Numbered from the stretch's first letter, positions 24,952 to 34,137 are shown. The stretch is 64,000 nt of DNA from an uncultured Collinsella sp. (GCA_900758475.1 CAAERQ010000025.1:9272-73271), one strand, 5' to 3'. The notes: a model not told the origin generated them from the sequence alone. A program made the numbers and translations.

Positions 24952-25461
24952 CTAGCCTTCTGCCTGGGCCACCCGTACTTTGACGCGCGTCGGATTGCCG
25001 TGGGTGTCGTAGGTCTTGGCATCGAGTGCCTGAATCTCGATATATGCCTCGCCTTCTTGGATATCGCCGGCGGGGCAGGTCTCAACCGTCTTGCCGGCTT
25101 CGACCACACCGGACTCATAGATGGTCTCGTCGTTTTGAATCACGCGGAAGCGCTGGGGAAACTTGTTGTCTTGGACGTTTTGCACGTTGACGCGCAGCTT
25201 GCCGCCTTCCTGCAACTGTGCGACCGGTGCGACCGAGATCGTCATCATGTTGTCACGGACGATGGCGTCGAGCTCATCCTGGATTTCTTGGCGCGATTTA
25301 CCTTCTGCCGTCGTGACCGAGGCACCCGCTTCGGGCACGGGCTGCGACTGCCAGGCGTATAGCCCTACGGCGATGAGGGCGCAGACGATAGCCAGGCAGA
25401 CAACGACGAGTTTCTTGCGACGCCCCAGTCCTGCAAGGCGGGGCGGCTTCTTCGCACTCAT
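24952..25461 (-). CDS. Type II membrane protein of the surface cluster
   Basis: A 169-residue protein: a basic cytoplasmic start (KKPPRLAGLGRRKK), one membrane helix (about 18-38), and an outside domain with KSRQEIQDELDAIVRDNMM followed by a beta-rich part containing NVQDNKFPQRFRVIQNDE and an ESGVVEAGKTVE strand. Proteins of this kind, with an EIQxELN helix then a beta-sandwich, recur in Firmicute and Actinobacterial surface operons next to WxL-like genes, but the family has no assigned function. It overlaps the preceding gene by four bases (ATGA). Confidence 0.7.
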   Translation of the reverse strand: MSAKKPPRLAGLGRRKKLVVVCLAIVCALIAVGLYAWQSQPVPEAGASVTTAEGKSRQEIQDELDAIVRDNMMTISVAPVAQLQEGGKLRVNVQNVQDNKFPQRFRVIQNDETIYESGVVEAGKTVETCPAGDIQEGEAYIEIQALDAKTYDTHGNPTRVKVRVAQAEG

Positions 25462-25754
25462 GCGGCGTCCTTGGTGGTGTAGACGCGTGCGAACGTGGAC
25501 GGGTCCGCTCCAAAGAGCATGTGAAGCATCAGGCGGCGCGAGTAGATGAGCTCGTCGAAGTCGTGAGGGAGCTCGATATTGTGGATGCGCGCGATGTGGT
25601 GGGCGAGCGCCGAGAACGACTCGGGGTCGCAGATAACATCGGTGGTGACGTGGTAGACCGTCGTATCGGGGAACGCCTCTTCGTCGAAAGGCAGGAGATA
25701 GGGATCGTCGTCGACCTCGATGGCGACGCCGTACTGGGGCCAGTAATATGCCAT
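25458..25754 (-). CDS. 98-residue hypothetical protein
   Basis: First gene of the surface cluster; not recognised with certainty. It lacks a signal peptide or membrane segment. The opening WPQYGVAIEVDDDP resembles the ExK-strand region of DUF559/Vsr-like PD-(D/E)XK endonucleases, followed by VYHVTTDVI, but the upstream catalytic part is missing, so it may be a truncated nuclease-like domain recruited for another role. GGGAGG precedes the ATG at 25754. It overlaps the next gene by four bases. Confidence 0.55.
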   Translation of the reverse strand: MAYYWPQYGVAIEVDDDPYLLPFDEEAFPDTTVYHVTTDVICDPESFSALAHHIARIHNIELPHDFDELIYSRRLMLHMLFGADPSTFARVYTTKDAA

Positions 25755-26100
25755 GGGAACCTCCCTGCTTCTGGGGCCAAAACTTCCATTGGTTTTGGCT
25801 GTTGATGCCGACCGTATCAGTCACTACTTGACCAATTTCTGACCAAATGCTTGACGGATTGACATCTCCGCAGGTAAAAGATGGTAAAAATTACTTCAAC
25901 TTTTTTCGAGCGACAATTGCGTGGTCGCTGGCGGTAAAGCGACATGTGTCAAAAGCATCGTCTGCCGAGGAAACCTTGCCGCTCGCCGAATTGCACGAAC
26001 GTAAAAATCGCCAATTATGGAGACGGTCTCGAACACGTCGACGAAACGATGCGGTAACATCTCCCTGCAAACACTGTAGTTAGCTAAAGGGGGAGTTCGC
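25755..26100. promoter_or_regulatory. Divergent promoter region with TGAC repeats
   Basis: 346 bases between the surface cluster (minus) and the lactate oxidation operon (plus). Four TGAC copies lie at 25829, 25840, 25852 and 25860, the first two as TGACCAA separated by one helical turn. This may be an operator. A TTGACA at 25859 could be a -35 box, but no convincing -10 follows. GGGGGAG lies before the GTG at 26101. I see no gene here. Confidence 0.4.
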
Positions 26101-27708
26101 GTGTCTGCAACCATCAAACCCTTCACCGACGAGTTCGAGGAGTATGGTCGCGATGAGTCTCGCGCATCGGGCGAGGCCTCGAGCATCTCGTTTCCGACAA
26201 CGGAGGACGAGGTCCGCGCCATTTTGAAAAAGCTCCATGCCGAGCGTGTCCCAGTGACGGTTCAGGGCGCCCGGACCGGTCTTGCCGCCGGCGCCGTGCC
26301 TCATGGCGGTCACATTCTCAATACTTCCCGCATGAATCGCTACCTAGGCATTCGCCGCGATGAGCAGGGCCGCTTTCTTTTGCGTGTGGCGCCCGGCGTC
26401 GTGCTGTCCGAGCTGCGCAAGCAGCTGGGCAAGAAAGTGTTGCCGACTGCCGGCTGGGACCAGGCATCGCTTGAGGTCTACGAGGAGTTCCAGGAAGCTC
26501 CCGAGCAATTCTTTCCCACCGATCCCACCGAGGCATCTGCCTGCCTGGGCGGCATGGCGGCATGCAACGCTTCCGGCGCCCGTAGCTACGCTTACGGCCC
26601 CATGCGCCCTCACGTCACGGGCCTTCATGTCGCGCTGACCGATGGCGACCTGCTCGAGCTTCACCGTGGCGAGGTTTTTGCACGGGGTCGTTGCCTTTCG
26701 CTCGTCACGGTGCAGGGCCGTACGCTCGAGCTCGACCTTCCCGATTACACCATGCCCAAGACCAAAAATGCTTCGGGCTATTTCGTCGCTGACGATATGG
26801 ATGCCATCGATCTGTTTATCGGTGCGTGTGGCACACTCGGCGTCATCACCGAGCTCGAGATCGCCCTGCAGTCGGCGCCTGCGGTCGTTTGGGGCGTGAG
26901 CTGCTTCTTTGACAGCGAAGACAAGGCCGTGTCCTTCACCGATTCTGTGCGTCCTGTCCTATCCCACGCGGCCGCCATCGAATATTTCGATGCGGGAGCC
27001 CTGGATATCCTGCGTCGTCAGCGCGAGCAGTCGACCGCGTTCGCCTCGCTGCCGGCGCTCGACAAAGACGCCAAGGTCTGTGTTTACGTGGAGCTCGACT
27101 GCGACGATGAAGCCCAGGCGACAGAGGAGCTGTATCACTTGGGGTGGGTACTAGAGCTTGCGGGCGGTAGCGACGATGCGACATGGGTCGCGCGCACCGA
27201 GGTCGATCGCGAGTGCCAGCGATTCTTCCGCCATGCGGTGCCCGAGAGCGTCAACATGCTCATCGACGAGCGTCGCCACACGGATCCCACCATCACCAAA
27301 CTGGGCTCGGACATGTCGGTGCCCAACGCACGCTTGGCCGATGTCATCGCCCTTTATCGCCGCACGTTGGCCGAAAGTGGGCTTGAATCTGCCGCCTGGG
27401 GGCACATCGGTAACAACCATCTGCATGTGAACATTCTGCCGCGCGATATGCAGGATTACCGACGCGGCGGAGAACTCTTTGCTCAGTGGGCTTCCGAGGT
27501 CACGGCCATGGGCGGTGCCGTCTCCGCCGAACACGGCGTCGGCAAGATCAAGGCGGGCTTCTTGGAGACGATGTACGGTCACGAGGCCATGGTCGAGTCG
27601 GCGCGGCTCAAGCTCCAGCTCGATCCTGCCGGGCAGATGGGTCGCGGCAACCTGTTTTCGGAGAAGCTCTTGGATGAGCTCGTCCAGAAAGGGGGCGCGT
27701 GCAGATGA
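26101..27708 (+). CDS. FAD-linked D-lactate dehydrogenase subunit (GlcD family)
   Basis: A 535-residue flavoenzyme. The FAD-binding domain (about 35-230) contains VTVQGARTGLAAGAVP, FPTDPTEASACLGGMAACNASGA (PP-loop region, given in part) and TKNASGYF; the C-terminal FAD oxidase domain has the conserved WGHIGNNHLHVN and SAEHGVGKIK motifs near 435-490. It should oxidise lactate and pass electrons to the EtfAB proteins encoded next. The GTG at 26101 follows GGGGGAG. It overlaps etfB by four bases (ATGA). The same trio forms the confurcating LDH of Acetobacterium. Confidence 0.85.
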   Translation: MSATIKPFTDEFEEYGRDESRASGEASSISFPTTEDEVRAILKKLHAERVPVTVQGARTGLAAGAVPHGGHILNTSRMNRYLGIRRDEQGRFLLRVAPGVVLSELRKQLGKKVLPTAGWDQASLEVYEEFQEAPEQFFPTDPTEASACLGGMAACNASGARSYAYGPMRPHVTGLHVALTDGDLLELHRGEVFARGRCLSLVTVQGRTLELDLPDYTMPKTKNASGYFVADDMDAIDLFIGACGTLGVITELEIALQSAPAVVWGVSCFFDSEDKAVSFTDSVRPVLSHAAAIEYFDAGALDILRRQREQSTAFASLPALDKDAKVCVYVELDCDDEAQATEELYHLGWVLELAGGSDDATWVARTEVDRECQRFFRHAVPESVNMLIDERRHTDPTITKLGSDMSVPNARLADVIALYRRTLAESGLESAAWGHIGNNHLHVNILPRDMQDYRRGGELFAQWASEVTAMGGAVSAEHGVGKIKAGFLETMYGHEAMVESARLKLQLDPAGQMGRGNLFSEKLLDELVQKGGACR

Positions 27709-28520
27709 GCGATTTCCATATGGTGGTGTGCGTCAAGGCGGTGCCGGGCAGCACCGAGGTCAAGATGGACCCCAAGACCAATACCATCGTGCGCGATGGC
27801 AAGCAGGCGGTCATTAATCCCTTTGACGCGAGCGCTTTGGAATGCGCGCTGGCGCTGAAGGACGACTTTATCGGCTTTGGCATGGACGTGCGCGTAACGG
27901 TGGTGTCGATGGGCATCCCCGCGACCGAATCGCTATTGCGCGACTGCATCGCCCGAGGCGCCGATGACGCACTGCTGCTGACCGATCGCGCCTTTGCAGG
28001 TGCCGATACCCTGGCAACCACCTATGCCCTCAAGTGCGGCATCGAGGCGCTCGACGAGGACTTCGACCTGCTCATCTGCGGCAAGATGGCGGTGGACGGC
28101 GATACAGCCCAGATTGGTCCCGAGCTTGCCGGTGCCTTTGAGATTCCCTGCGTGACCGACGTGAGCTGCGTGCAGAGCGCGGGCTTTACGACCTGTGGTT
28201 CACTGGCGCTTATTCACGGCTGCGATGCCGGCGAGGAGACGGTCTATCTTGAGATGCCGTGTGCGATGACGACCGCCAAGGAGATTGGCCAACTGCGCAT
28301 GCCGAGCATTGCCGGTATTCGTGCAGCCGAGGAGGCGGACGTGCTCGTGGTCAACGCTGCCGACGTGAACGCCGACCCCGCGCGCTGCGGCCTTGCCGGC
28401 TCACCGACACAGGTCGTGCGATCGTTTGTGCCCGACCGCGACCAAACGTGCGAGGCCGTTGACGGAACGGCGTCCGAGCAGGCGGCGAAACTTGCCAAGA
28501 TTATCGAGGGGATGGCATAG
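27705..28520 (+). CDS. etfB: Electron transfer flavoprotein beta subunit
   Basis: A 271-residue EtfB. VVCVKAVPGS at the start, NPFDASALECAL near 38-49, ICGKMAVDGDTAQIGPELA near 125-143 and the ETVYLEMPCAMTTAKEI segment (in part) identify it. EtfB binds flavin and, in bifurcating types, a second FAD in place of AMP. Here it should link the lactate dehydrogenase to NAD and ferredoxin. The ATG at 27705 overlaps the dehydrogenase stop codon; the etfA ATG follows directly after its own stop. Confidence 0.88.
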   Translation: MSDFHMVVCVKAVPGSTEVKMDPKTNTIVRDGKQAVINPFDASALECALALKDDFIGFGMDVRVTVVSMGIPATESLLRDCIARGADDALLLTDRAFAGADTLATTYALKCGIEALDEDFDLLICGKMAVDGDTAQIGPELAGAFEIPCVTDVSCVQSAGFTTCGSLALIHGCDAGEETVYLEMPCAMTTAKEIGQLRMPSIAGIRAAEEADVLVVNAADVNADPARCGLAGSPTQVVRSFVPDRDQTCEAVDGTASEQAAKLAKIIEGMA

Positions 28521-29726
28521 ATGAGCGGACTGATTATCGATAGCGAAGCCTGTATCGGCTGCGGTCGCTGCGTTCGCGCCTGTGCCTCGGGCGGCATCGT
28601 AGTGGAAGGCGAGCGGCCCAACCGTTGCGCCCGCGTAACCGACGGCTGCATCCTATGCGGCGGGTGCGTCGACGCCTGCCCTGTCAACGCTATCTCGATC
28701 GAGCGTGACGAGGCCGCTGGCGCGGTGGACCTTGATGCATATCGAGACATTTGGGTATTCGTGCAGACCGACGAGCACGATACGGTGACTCCCGTTGCCT
28801 ATGAGCTCATGAGCAAGGGCCGCGAGCTTGCCGATGTCCGTGGTTGCCGTCTGGTGGCATTGGCTGGTATGAGCCCCGAGAGCTCGCTCAAGGACCTGGA
28901 GTATCTGGTTTGCGCCGGTGCAGACGAGGTCCTGGTCTGCCGTGACGAGCGCCTGCGTCAGAACGACGCGGAGGTCTATGCTCGCCTCATCTGCGATTTG
29001 GTAGCCGAGCGCAAGCCCGAGGCCATTCTGTACGGTGCGACCGCCTTTGGCCGTGAGCTGGCGCCTGGCGTTGCCGTACGCCTGCAGACGGGCCTTACGG
29101 CCGACTGCACCGTGCTTTCGATGGATGCGGAAACGGGCCTGCTGCAGCAGACGCGCCCGGCGTTTGGCGGCAACTTGATGGCCACCATCATTTGCCCCAA
29201 CCACCGTCCTCAGATGGCAACGGTGCGCCCCGGCATCTTTAGGGAGCCCGAGTTTGACTACAGCCGCTCTGGCACGATTACCCGAGTATCGCTTGCGGAA
29301 GACACCAAGGCTCGTGTCGAGATCTCGATTCCCGCCGAGGAGTGGGGGCAGCAGGCTTCGATCGCCGATGCCGAGCGCCTGGTCGTGGTGGGTCGCGGCA
29401 TTGGTTCCAAGAAAAACCTGCCGCTGATGCGAAAACTCGCCGGGGCTCTGGGAGCCGAGCTTGGCTGCACGCGACCTGTCGTGGAGGCCGGCTGGTTGGA
29501 GTATCGCCATCAGATTGGCCAGACGGGCGTATCGGTTGCGCCTAAGCTTCTCGTGAGTATCGGTGTTTCGGGCGCCATTCAGCATCTTGCCGGCATCGGT
29601 GGGGCGGAGTGCATTATCGCCGTCAACGAGGACCCGGATGCCCCCATCTTTGGTGCTGCCCAGTACAAGGTTGTCGGCGATGCCGTCGAGGTCGTCGAGG
29701 AGCTGCTGGCCCAGCTTGAGCGCTAG
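28521..29726 (+). CDS. etfA: Electron transfer flavoprotein alpha subunit with N-terminal ferredoxin domain
   Basis: A 401-residue fusion. Residues 1-60 hold two [4Fe-4S] motifs (Cys 11, 14, 17, 21 and Cys 43, 46, 49, 53). The EtfA N-terminal domain follows, then the FAD-binding C-terminal domain with VVGRGIGSKKN near 292, GQTGVSVAPKL, GVSGAIQHLAG and NEDPDAPIF near 372. An added ferredoxin domain is a mark of ETFs that exchange electrons with ferredoxin. It completes the LDH-EtfB-EtfA operon. Its last bases overlap the convergent HD gene by four. Confidence 0.88.
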   Translation: MSGLIIDSEACIGCGRCVRACASGGIVVEGERPNRCARVTDGCILCGGCVDACPVNAISIERDEAAGAVDLDAYRDIWVFVQTDEHDTVTPVAYELMSKGRELADVRGCRLVALAGMSPESSLKDLEYLVCAGADEVLVCRDERLRQNDAEVYARLICDLVAERKPEAILYGATAFGRELAPGVAVRLQTGLTADCTVLSMDAETGLLQQTRPAFGGNLMATIICPNHRPQMATVRPGIFREPEFDYSRSGTITRVSLAEDTKARVEISIPAEEWGQQASIADAERLVVVGRGIGSKKNLPLMRKLAGALGAELGCTRPVVEAGWLEYRHQIGQTGVSVAPKLLVSIGVSGAIQHLAGIGGAECIIAVNEDPDAPIFGAAQYKVVGDAVEVVEELLAQLER

Positions 29727-30535
29727 GCGCGCGCCAGCCAGTCGCGCATCTCGTCCTTTAGACGCTCCCAGGTCGCTTGCGTGGCGGGATCGGCAAAGGG
29801 GCGCGTAATGCCAAAGGGCGCGTCGAGCAGGCGGTAGATATCGCCCTGCTCGCGCGCCAGCGCGCGGCTCGCTGGATAGACGAGCTCAAACATAAAGCAG
29901 ATGAGCCCCACCAGGTAGTCGGCGGCCTCGTCGCGTTCGTCGCGTGCAACGCAGCGGTGCTCGTCAAAGGCGGTAAGCGCCGGTGTCGAGAACCGGCTGG
30001 CGAGAAACGTGTCCTCATCCACCTTGAGGATAGTGTCGACGGTGCTGTCGGCGATGGTGCGCATAATGTCGATCTTGTCGCCATCGCGTACGATATCGCA
30101 GAAGCACCGTGTACGCTCGTCGAGTTGTGCCGGCAGGCGAAAGTCGCTGTGATAGGCAATGCTCGCTCGGATGAGCTCATCTTCTGCCGGGTCATCGATA
30201 AAGTCGCGGATGCTCGTTACAGCGGGCACATCGGCGGGGTTCTCGCCAAAGAGGACCCCGACGCCCAACGCTGCGTGGCTCATACTCTCGGCGTCCTTAA
30301 AGGTGTCCCAGCGCCGCAACTGTTCAAAGCGTCCCATATCGTGTAACAGGCCGCAAAGCCAGGCCAGGTCAATATCCTCTGTCGACCAGCCCTGCTCGCG
30401 CGCCACGGCATCGCATGCCTCGGCAACGTGGTACGTATGCTCGATTTTGAGCGCGATGCGTGGGTTGGTGGCGTCGTAGGCATCGGTATAGCGTTTGAAG
30501 GCCGCGGTCGCCCGGCCCCGATCGATAGCTGTCAT
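29723..30535 (-). CDS. HD domain phosphohydrolase
   Basis: A 270-residue protein. The HD metal ligands are visible: H in KIEHTYHVAEA (about 31-41), LLHDMGR near 63, H in MSHAALG, and a later DGDKIDIM aspartate. HD proteins cleave phosphate esters of nucleotides or signalling molecules; the substrate is unknown. It converges on etfA and shares four bases with it. It has no extra domain, so a housekeeping nucleotidase role is as likely as signalling. Confidence 0.8.
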   Translation of the reverse strand: MTAIDRGRATAAFKRYTDAYDATNPRIALKIEHTYHVAEACDAVAREQGWSTEDIDLAWLCGLLHDMGRFEQLRRWDTFKDAESMSHAALGVGVLFGENPADVPAVTSIRDFIDDPAEDELIRASIAYHSDFRLPAQLDERTRCFCDIVRDGDKIDIMRTIADSTVDTILKVDEDTFLASRFSTPALTAFDEHRCVARDERDEAADYLVGLICFMFELVYPASRALAREQGDIYRLLDAPFGITRPFADPATQATWERLKDEMRDWLARA

Positions 30536-30747
30536 AATGACTTCCTAAAAAGCTGTGTCTTTCGATCCGGTGGCAATTGTAGGTGAACTCGGTTGCTGTC
30601 GGGCGATGATTCTGCCATGTCGTTGCCTGACCCAACGAATCGAATTTCTCACCGAGCCGGTCTGCTTCTTCTGGTACCATGGTCAAACTTTACTGTAGCA
30701 AAGCGTGACGTGGGCTTTTGTTCTGCGTCAGCGGAAATGGGGGTTTC

Positions 30748-31770
30748 ATGGCACAGGAAGCGACCGCCAACGAGCAAAAAAAATTCAAGGTACCGCGTAT
30801 CCCGGGCGACATCATGATCTATCCCATGATTGTTGGCCTTTTGCTCAACACTTTCTGCCCGCAGGTCTTTGAGATCGGCGGCTTCTTTACCGCTGCCTGC
30901 CGCGGTGGTTCCAACACCATCGTTGCCGCGATCCTGCTGTTTGTGGGTGCCGGCATCAGCTTTAAGTCCACGCCGGGCGCCATCAAGACCGGTATCGTCG
31001 TTCTGATCCCCAAGCTTGTTGTTGCGGCCGCCCTTGGCTTGGGTGTGGCATATTTCTTTAACGACAACTTCCTGGGCCTGAGCTCCGTGTCTATCATCGG
31101 CGGCATCACGTTTTGCAACATGGCGCTCTACACGGGCATCATGGGCGAGTTCGGCGACGAGTCCGAGCAGGGCGCCGTCGGTATCCTGTTCTTTACGGCC
31201 GGCCCCGCCGTCACGATGATCATCCTCGGTGTCTCGGGTCTCGCCAACATCCCCGTCGGTACCATCATCGGCTCCATACTGCCGCTTGTTATCGGCATGG
31301 TCCTGGGCAACTTGTTCCCGTTTATCAAGAACCTGCTGGTCCCCGGCGCCAATCCCGCGATCGCCGTTATCGGTTTTCAGCTCGGTGCGTCCATGAGTCT
31401 TTCGAGCTTTATCACCGGCGGTATTTCCGGTATCTTGCTGGGTCTCATCACGCTCTTTATCGTCGGCCCCATCACCTTTGCGTTCGAGCGCCTGTGCGGT
31501 GGTAACGGCAAGGCGGCCGTTGCCTGCTCCACTATCGCCGGCACTGCCATGACCACGCCGGTCGCCCTCGCCGAGGTCGCTCCGCGCTATGCCGAACTTG
31601 CGCCCACCGCGTACGCCCAGATCGCCACCGCCGTCATCATCACGGCAATCATGGCTCCGATTCTGACCGGCTGGGTCGACAAGAAGTTTTGCCAGGGCAA
31701 AGAGGATCTGTCGGTCGAAGGCATCGAGGCCATCGAGGAGGCCGTCGCGACCGATATCGACGGTGAGTAA
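30748..31770 (+). CDS. kdgT: 2-keto-3-deoxygluconate permease (KdgT family)
   Basis: A 340-residue membrane protein with about ten hydrophobic segments. KVPRIPGDIMIYPMIVGL at the start, GGSNTIVAAILLFVGAGI, and CSTIAGTAMTTPVALAEVAP (20 residues) near 264 are family signatures. KdgT brings KDG, a pectin/uronate breakdown product, into the cell with protons. The first 12 residues form a hydrophilic tail longer than in E. coli. The ATG at 30748 follows GGGGGT. No KDG kinase or aldolase gene is adjacent, so the substrate is inferred from the family. Confidence 0.85.
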   Translation: MAQEATANEQKKFKVPRIPGDIMIYPMIVGLLLNTFCPQVFEIGGFFTAACRGGSNTIVAAILLFVGAGISFKSTPGAIKTGIVVLIPKLVVAAALGLGVAYFFNDNFLGLSSVSIIGGITFCNMALYTGIMGEFGDESEQGAVGILFFTAGPAVTMIILGVSGLANIPVGTIIGSILPLVIGMVLGNLFPFIKNLLVPGANPAIAVIGFQLGASMSLSSFITGGISGILLGLITLFIVGPITFAFERLCGGNGKAAVACSTIAGTAMTTPVALAEVAPRYAELAPTAYAQIATAVIITAIMAPILTGWVDKKFCQGKEDLSVEGIEAIEEAVATDIDGE

Positions 31771-31815
31771 CGGCCGTTACCGATAATAGATTCCGGCGTG
31801 CAATTCGCGCCGTTT

Positions 31816-31859
31816 GAGCGCCCGAACGAAAGCTGTCTTGCGGTGACGTTCGGGTGCTC
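31816..31859 (+). terminator. Hairpin after kdgT
   Basis: GAGCGCCCGAACG (31816-31828) is complementary to CGTTCGGGTGCTC (31847-31859) apart from one wobble. No strong T run follows. It may end the kdgT transcript or form part of the GGDEF leader. Confidence 0.45.
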
Positions 31860-31958
31860 TGCTATTATTCCCTTTACCCCTGCGGAGTAAGGGGTGTTTA
31901 TTGCCCAGACACGAATCGGGCGATTCTGACCACTTGGATATTGAAGGGAGGGCGTCTA

Positions 31959-33101
31959 GTGGTTAAGGCACTCAAGATTGAGATATTCCTGCTATGCATG
32001 ATTGTTCTTATCGGGCTTGCCGCGCGAAGCCGTCGCTCCTTGTTCTCGAGTACCCAGCAGCTTCTGTTTAGCATGCTGGGCTACACGTCTGCTGCCTACA
32101 TTTTCTTCGATATGATCTGGACGCTCTCGGACGGCGTGAGCACTCCTGTAGGCATCACGGCCAACTGGATTTCCAACGCGGTCTCGTTTTCGCTGTTCGC
32201 CATCGCGTGCCTCATTTGGTTTTTCTATTCCGAGACAGTGCAGGGCTCTCGCCTTTTGACCGCGCGCTATAGGGTGGCGCTCGTGACGTTGCCAACCGTA
32301 TTGGTGGTCGTGCTGGCATTTACCAGCTACTGGACGCACGCTATGTTCTATATCGATGCGCAGGGCGTGTATCGTCGCGGAGCACTTTATATGATTCAAC
32401 CTATCGTTAGCTACTGCTACATCATATATACGTCTTTGCATGCCTTTATTCAGACTCGAAAAGTCGAAAGTCTGCAAAAGAAGGCCATTTATCGCACCCT
32501 CGCCTTTTTTGCGGTTCCCGCTCTGGTGGGCGGTACCTTCCAGGTTTTGTTTTCGGTGCCGGGCCTTTGCGTCGGTATAACGCTGAGCATCCTGCTGCTC
32601 TACATCATCTACCAGGAGCAGCTGATCTCGACCGACCCGTTGACTGGCCTTAACAATCGCAACCGTTTTGAGACCTATACGCTGTCGTTCTTCTCAAATG
32701 TGGATCAGGCCAAAGATGTGTATCTGCTTATGATGGATGCCGACGGCTTTAAGCAGATTAACGACCGGTATGGACATGTTGAGGGCGATCATGCCCTCCA
32801 GGTCATATCTGCTACGCTCAAAGAGGTCTGCTCGGCGTCTGGTGGTTTTATCGCACGTTATGGCGGCGATGAGTTCGTGGTGCTCCAGAAGGCTGCGGCG
32901 GAACAGGACATCATAGACCTGTGTTCGGCGATTAACGACGAGCTCGCTCATGCCGAGGTGCCGTATCTGTTGCGGATGTCCATCGGCTATGCACGGGTCG
33001 GTGATGATGTCGATACCTGGCAAGACTTACTTCGCGCTGCCGATGCGGAGCTCTACCGCGTCAAGGCCGAGAAAAAGAAAGCCGGCGCCCAGATACGCTA
33101 G
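31959..33101 (+). CDS. Membrane diguanylate cyclase (GGDEF)
   Basis: A 380-residue protein. The N-terminal 210 residues carry about six membrane helices (a 7TM-like or MASE-type sensor). The GGDEF domain follows: DPLTGLNNRNRF near 223, MDADGFKQINDRYGH near 254, and intact RYGGDEF near 298, which should make cyclic di-GMP. An inhibitory RxxD site is not evident. The GTG at 31959 follows GAAGGGAGGG. No EAL-type hydrolase lies nearby. Confidence 0.85.
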   Translation: MVKALKIEIFLLCMIVLIGLAARSRRSLFSSTQQLLFSMLGYTSAAYIFFDMIWTLSDGVSTPVGITANWISNAVSFSLFAIACLIWFFYSETVQGSRLLTARYRVALVTLPTVLVVVLAFTSYWTHAMFYIDAQGVYRRGALYMIQPIVSYCYIIYTSLHAFIQTRKVESLQKKAIYRTLAFFAVPALVGGTFQVLFSVPGLCVGITLSILLLYIIYQEQLISTDPLTGLNNRNRFETYTLSFFSNVDQAKDVYLLMMDADGFKQINDRYGHVEGDHALQVISATLKEVCSASGGFIARYGGDEFVVLQKAAAEQDIIDLCSAINDELAHAEVPYLLRMSIGYARVGDDVDTWQDLLRAADAELYRVKAEKKKAGAQIR

Positions 33102-33201
33102 AAAAAAGGGGCGCACGCTTGCGTGCGTGGCGGCCCTCAACTCACCGATGTACTCCATTAAGCTAAAGTATGCGGACACCCTCTCTAAAAAGATGAGCTC
33201 G

Positions 33202-34137
33202 CTAGGCTTTTTTGGGTTTGTTGACGATGATGATGCCGCTGCAGACCAACAGCAGGGCAACGATGACGGTAACGGGGCTCGTGCCAGCACCCTCGCCGAG
33301 CAGCAGCGCGCTCAGCAGCACACCAAAGACGGGGTTCATAAACCCAAAGACCGAGACGCGGCTGACGGGGTTGACGGCAAGCAGGCGCGACCACAGCGAG
33401 TAGGCGACCGCGGAGATAAGCGCCATGTAGATGATGAGCGCGATGGCGGGGGCAATCGCCGTGGGGGAGAGCACGCCACCCATCATAAAGCCGATGGCGG
33501 TGAGGACCAGGCCGCCGACCAAGAACTGCCACCCGGCAAGCAAGACGCCGTCGTGCTCGCGCGAGAAGATGCCGATCAGGCAGGTCGAAAGGGCGCCCGC
33601 GACGGTGGAGGCCAGGATAAAGCCCTCGCCGTCGAGCGTAAAGCCAAAGGTGCCGCCCGCGCCCGAAAGGTTGACGAGCGCGACACCGGCAAAGCCCAGT
33701 ACGCAGCCGAGCACCTTGGCCGCATCGAGCTTTTCGGTGCGAAACGCCAGGGCGGCAAAGAGGATTGCGAGGAAGTTGGCGCTGGCCTCGATGATGGAGC
33801 TCGACATAGCGCTTGCACGGGAGAGACCAAGGTAGAAAAAGAAGTACTGGCCGATGGTCTGGAAGAGCGACAAGATGCAGATAGGCTTGATATCACGCGC
33901 TTGCGGAACGAGCGGTCGGTGCTGGACCACGCTCATGCCAACAATGACCAGCATGCCGGCAAGGGTGAAGCGCAGACCCGCGAAGAGCAGCTGCGAGGCG
34001 CTGCCGTGCGCGGGAATGCCAAAGAGGCCGTAGCCGATCTTGATGCAGGGGAAGGCGGAGCCCCAGAGCGCGCAGCAAACGAGACAGCCCAGGATGAGTC
34101 CGGGCAGGGTGGCGAGATACGGCTTGCGGCTTTCCAT
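33202..34137 (-). CDS. EamA/DMT-family transporter
   Basis: A 311-residue membrane protein with about ten helices in two EamA repeats. ALWGSAFPCIKIGY near 17 and FGFMNPVFGVLLSALLLGE (19 residues) near 265 are characteristic of the RhaT/YdcZ-like metabolite exporters. The substrate is unknown. The ATG at 34137 follows GAAAGGAC; the in-frame ATG at 34179 lacks a site. It lies downstream of purL on the same strand but after a terminator. Confidence 0.85.
   Translation of the reverse strand: MESRKPYLATLPGLILGCLVCCALWGSAFPCIKIGYGLFGIPAHGSASQLLFAGLRFTLAGMLVIVGMSVVQHRPLVPQARDIKPICILSLFQTIGQYFFFYLGLSRASAMSSSIIEASANFLAILFAALAFRTEKLDAAKVLGCVLGFAGVALVNLSGAGGTFGFTLDGEGFILASTVAGALSTCLIGIFSREHDGVLLAGWQFLVGGLVLTAIGFMMGGVLSPTAIAPAIALIIYMALISAVAYSLWSRLLAVNPVSRVSVFGFMNPVFGVLLSALLLGEGAGTSPVTVIVALLLVCSGIIIVNKPKKA

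Noticed and set aside
31771..31958. Cyclic di-GMP riboswitch before the GGDEF gene
   Set aside because: The gap has hairpins but none of the conserved riboswitch core sequence that I could find.
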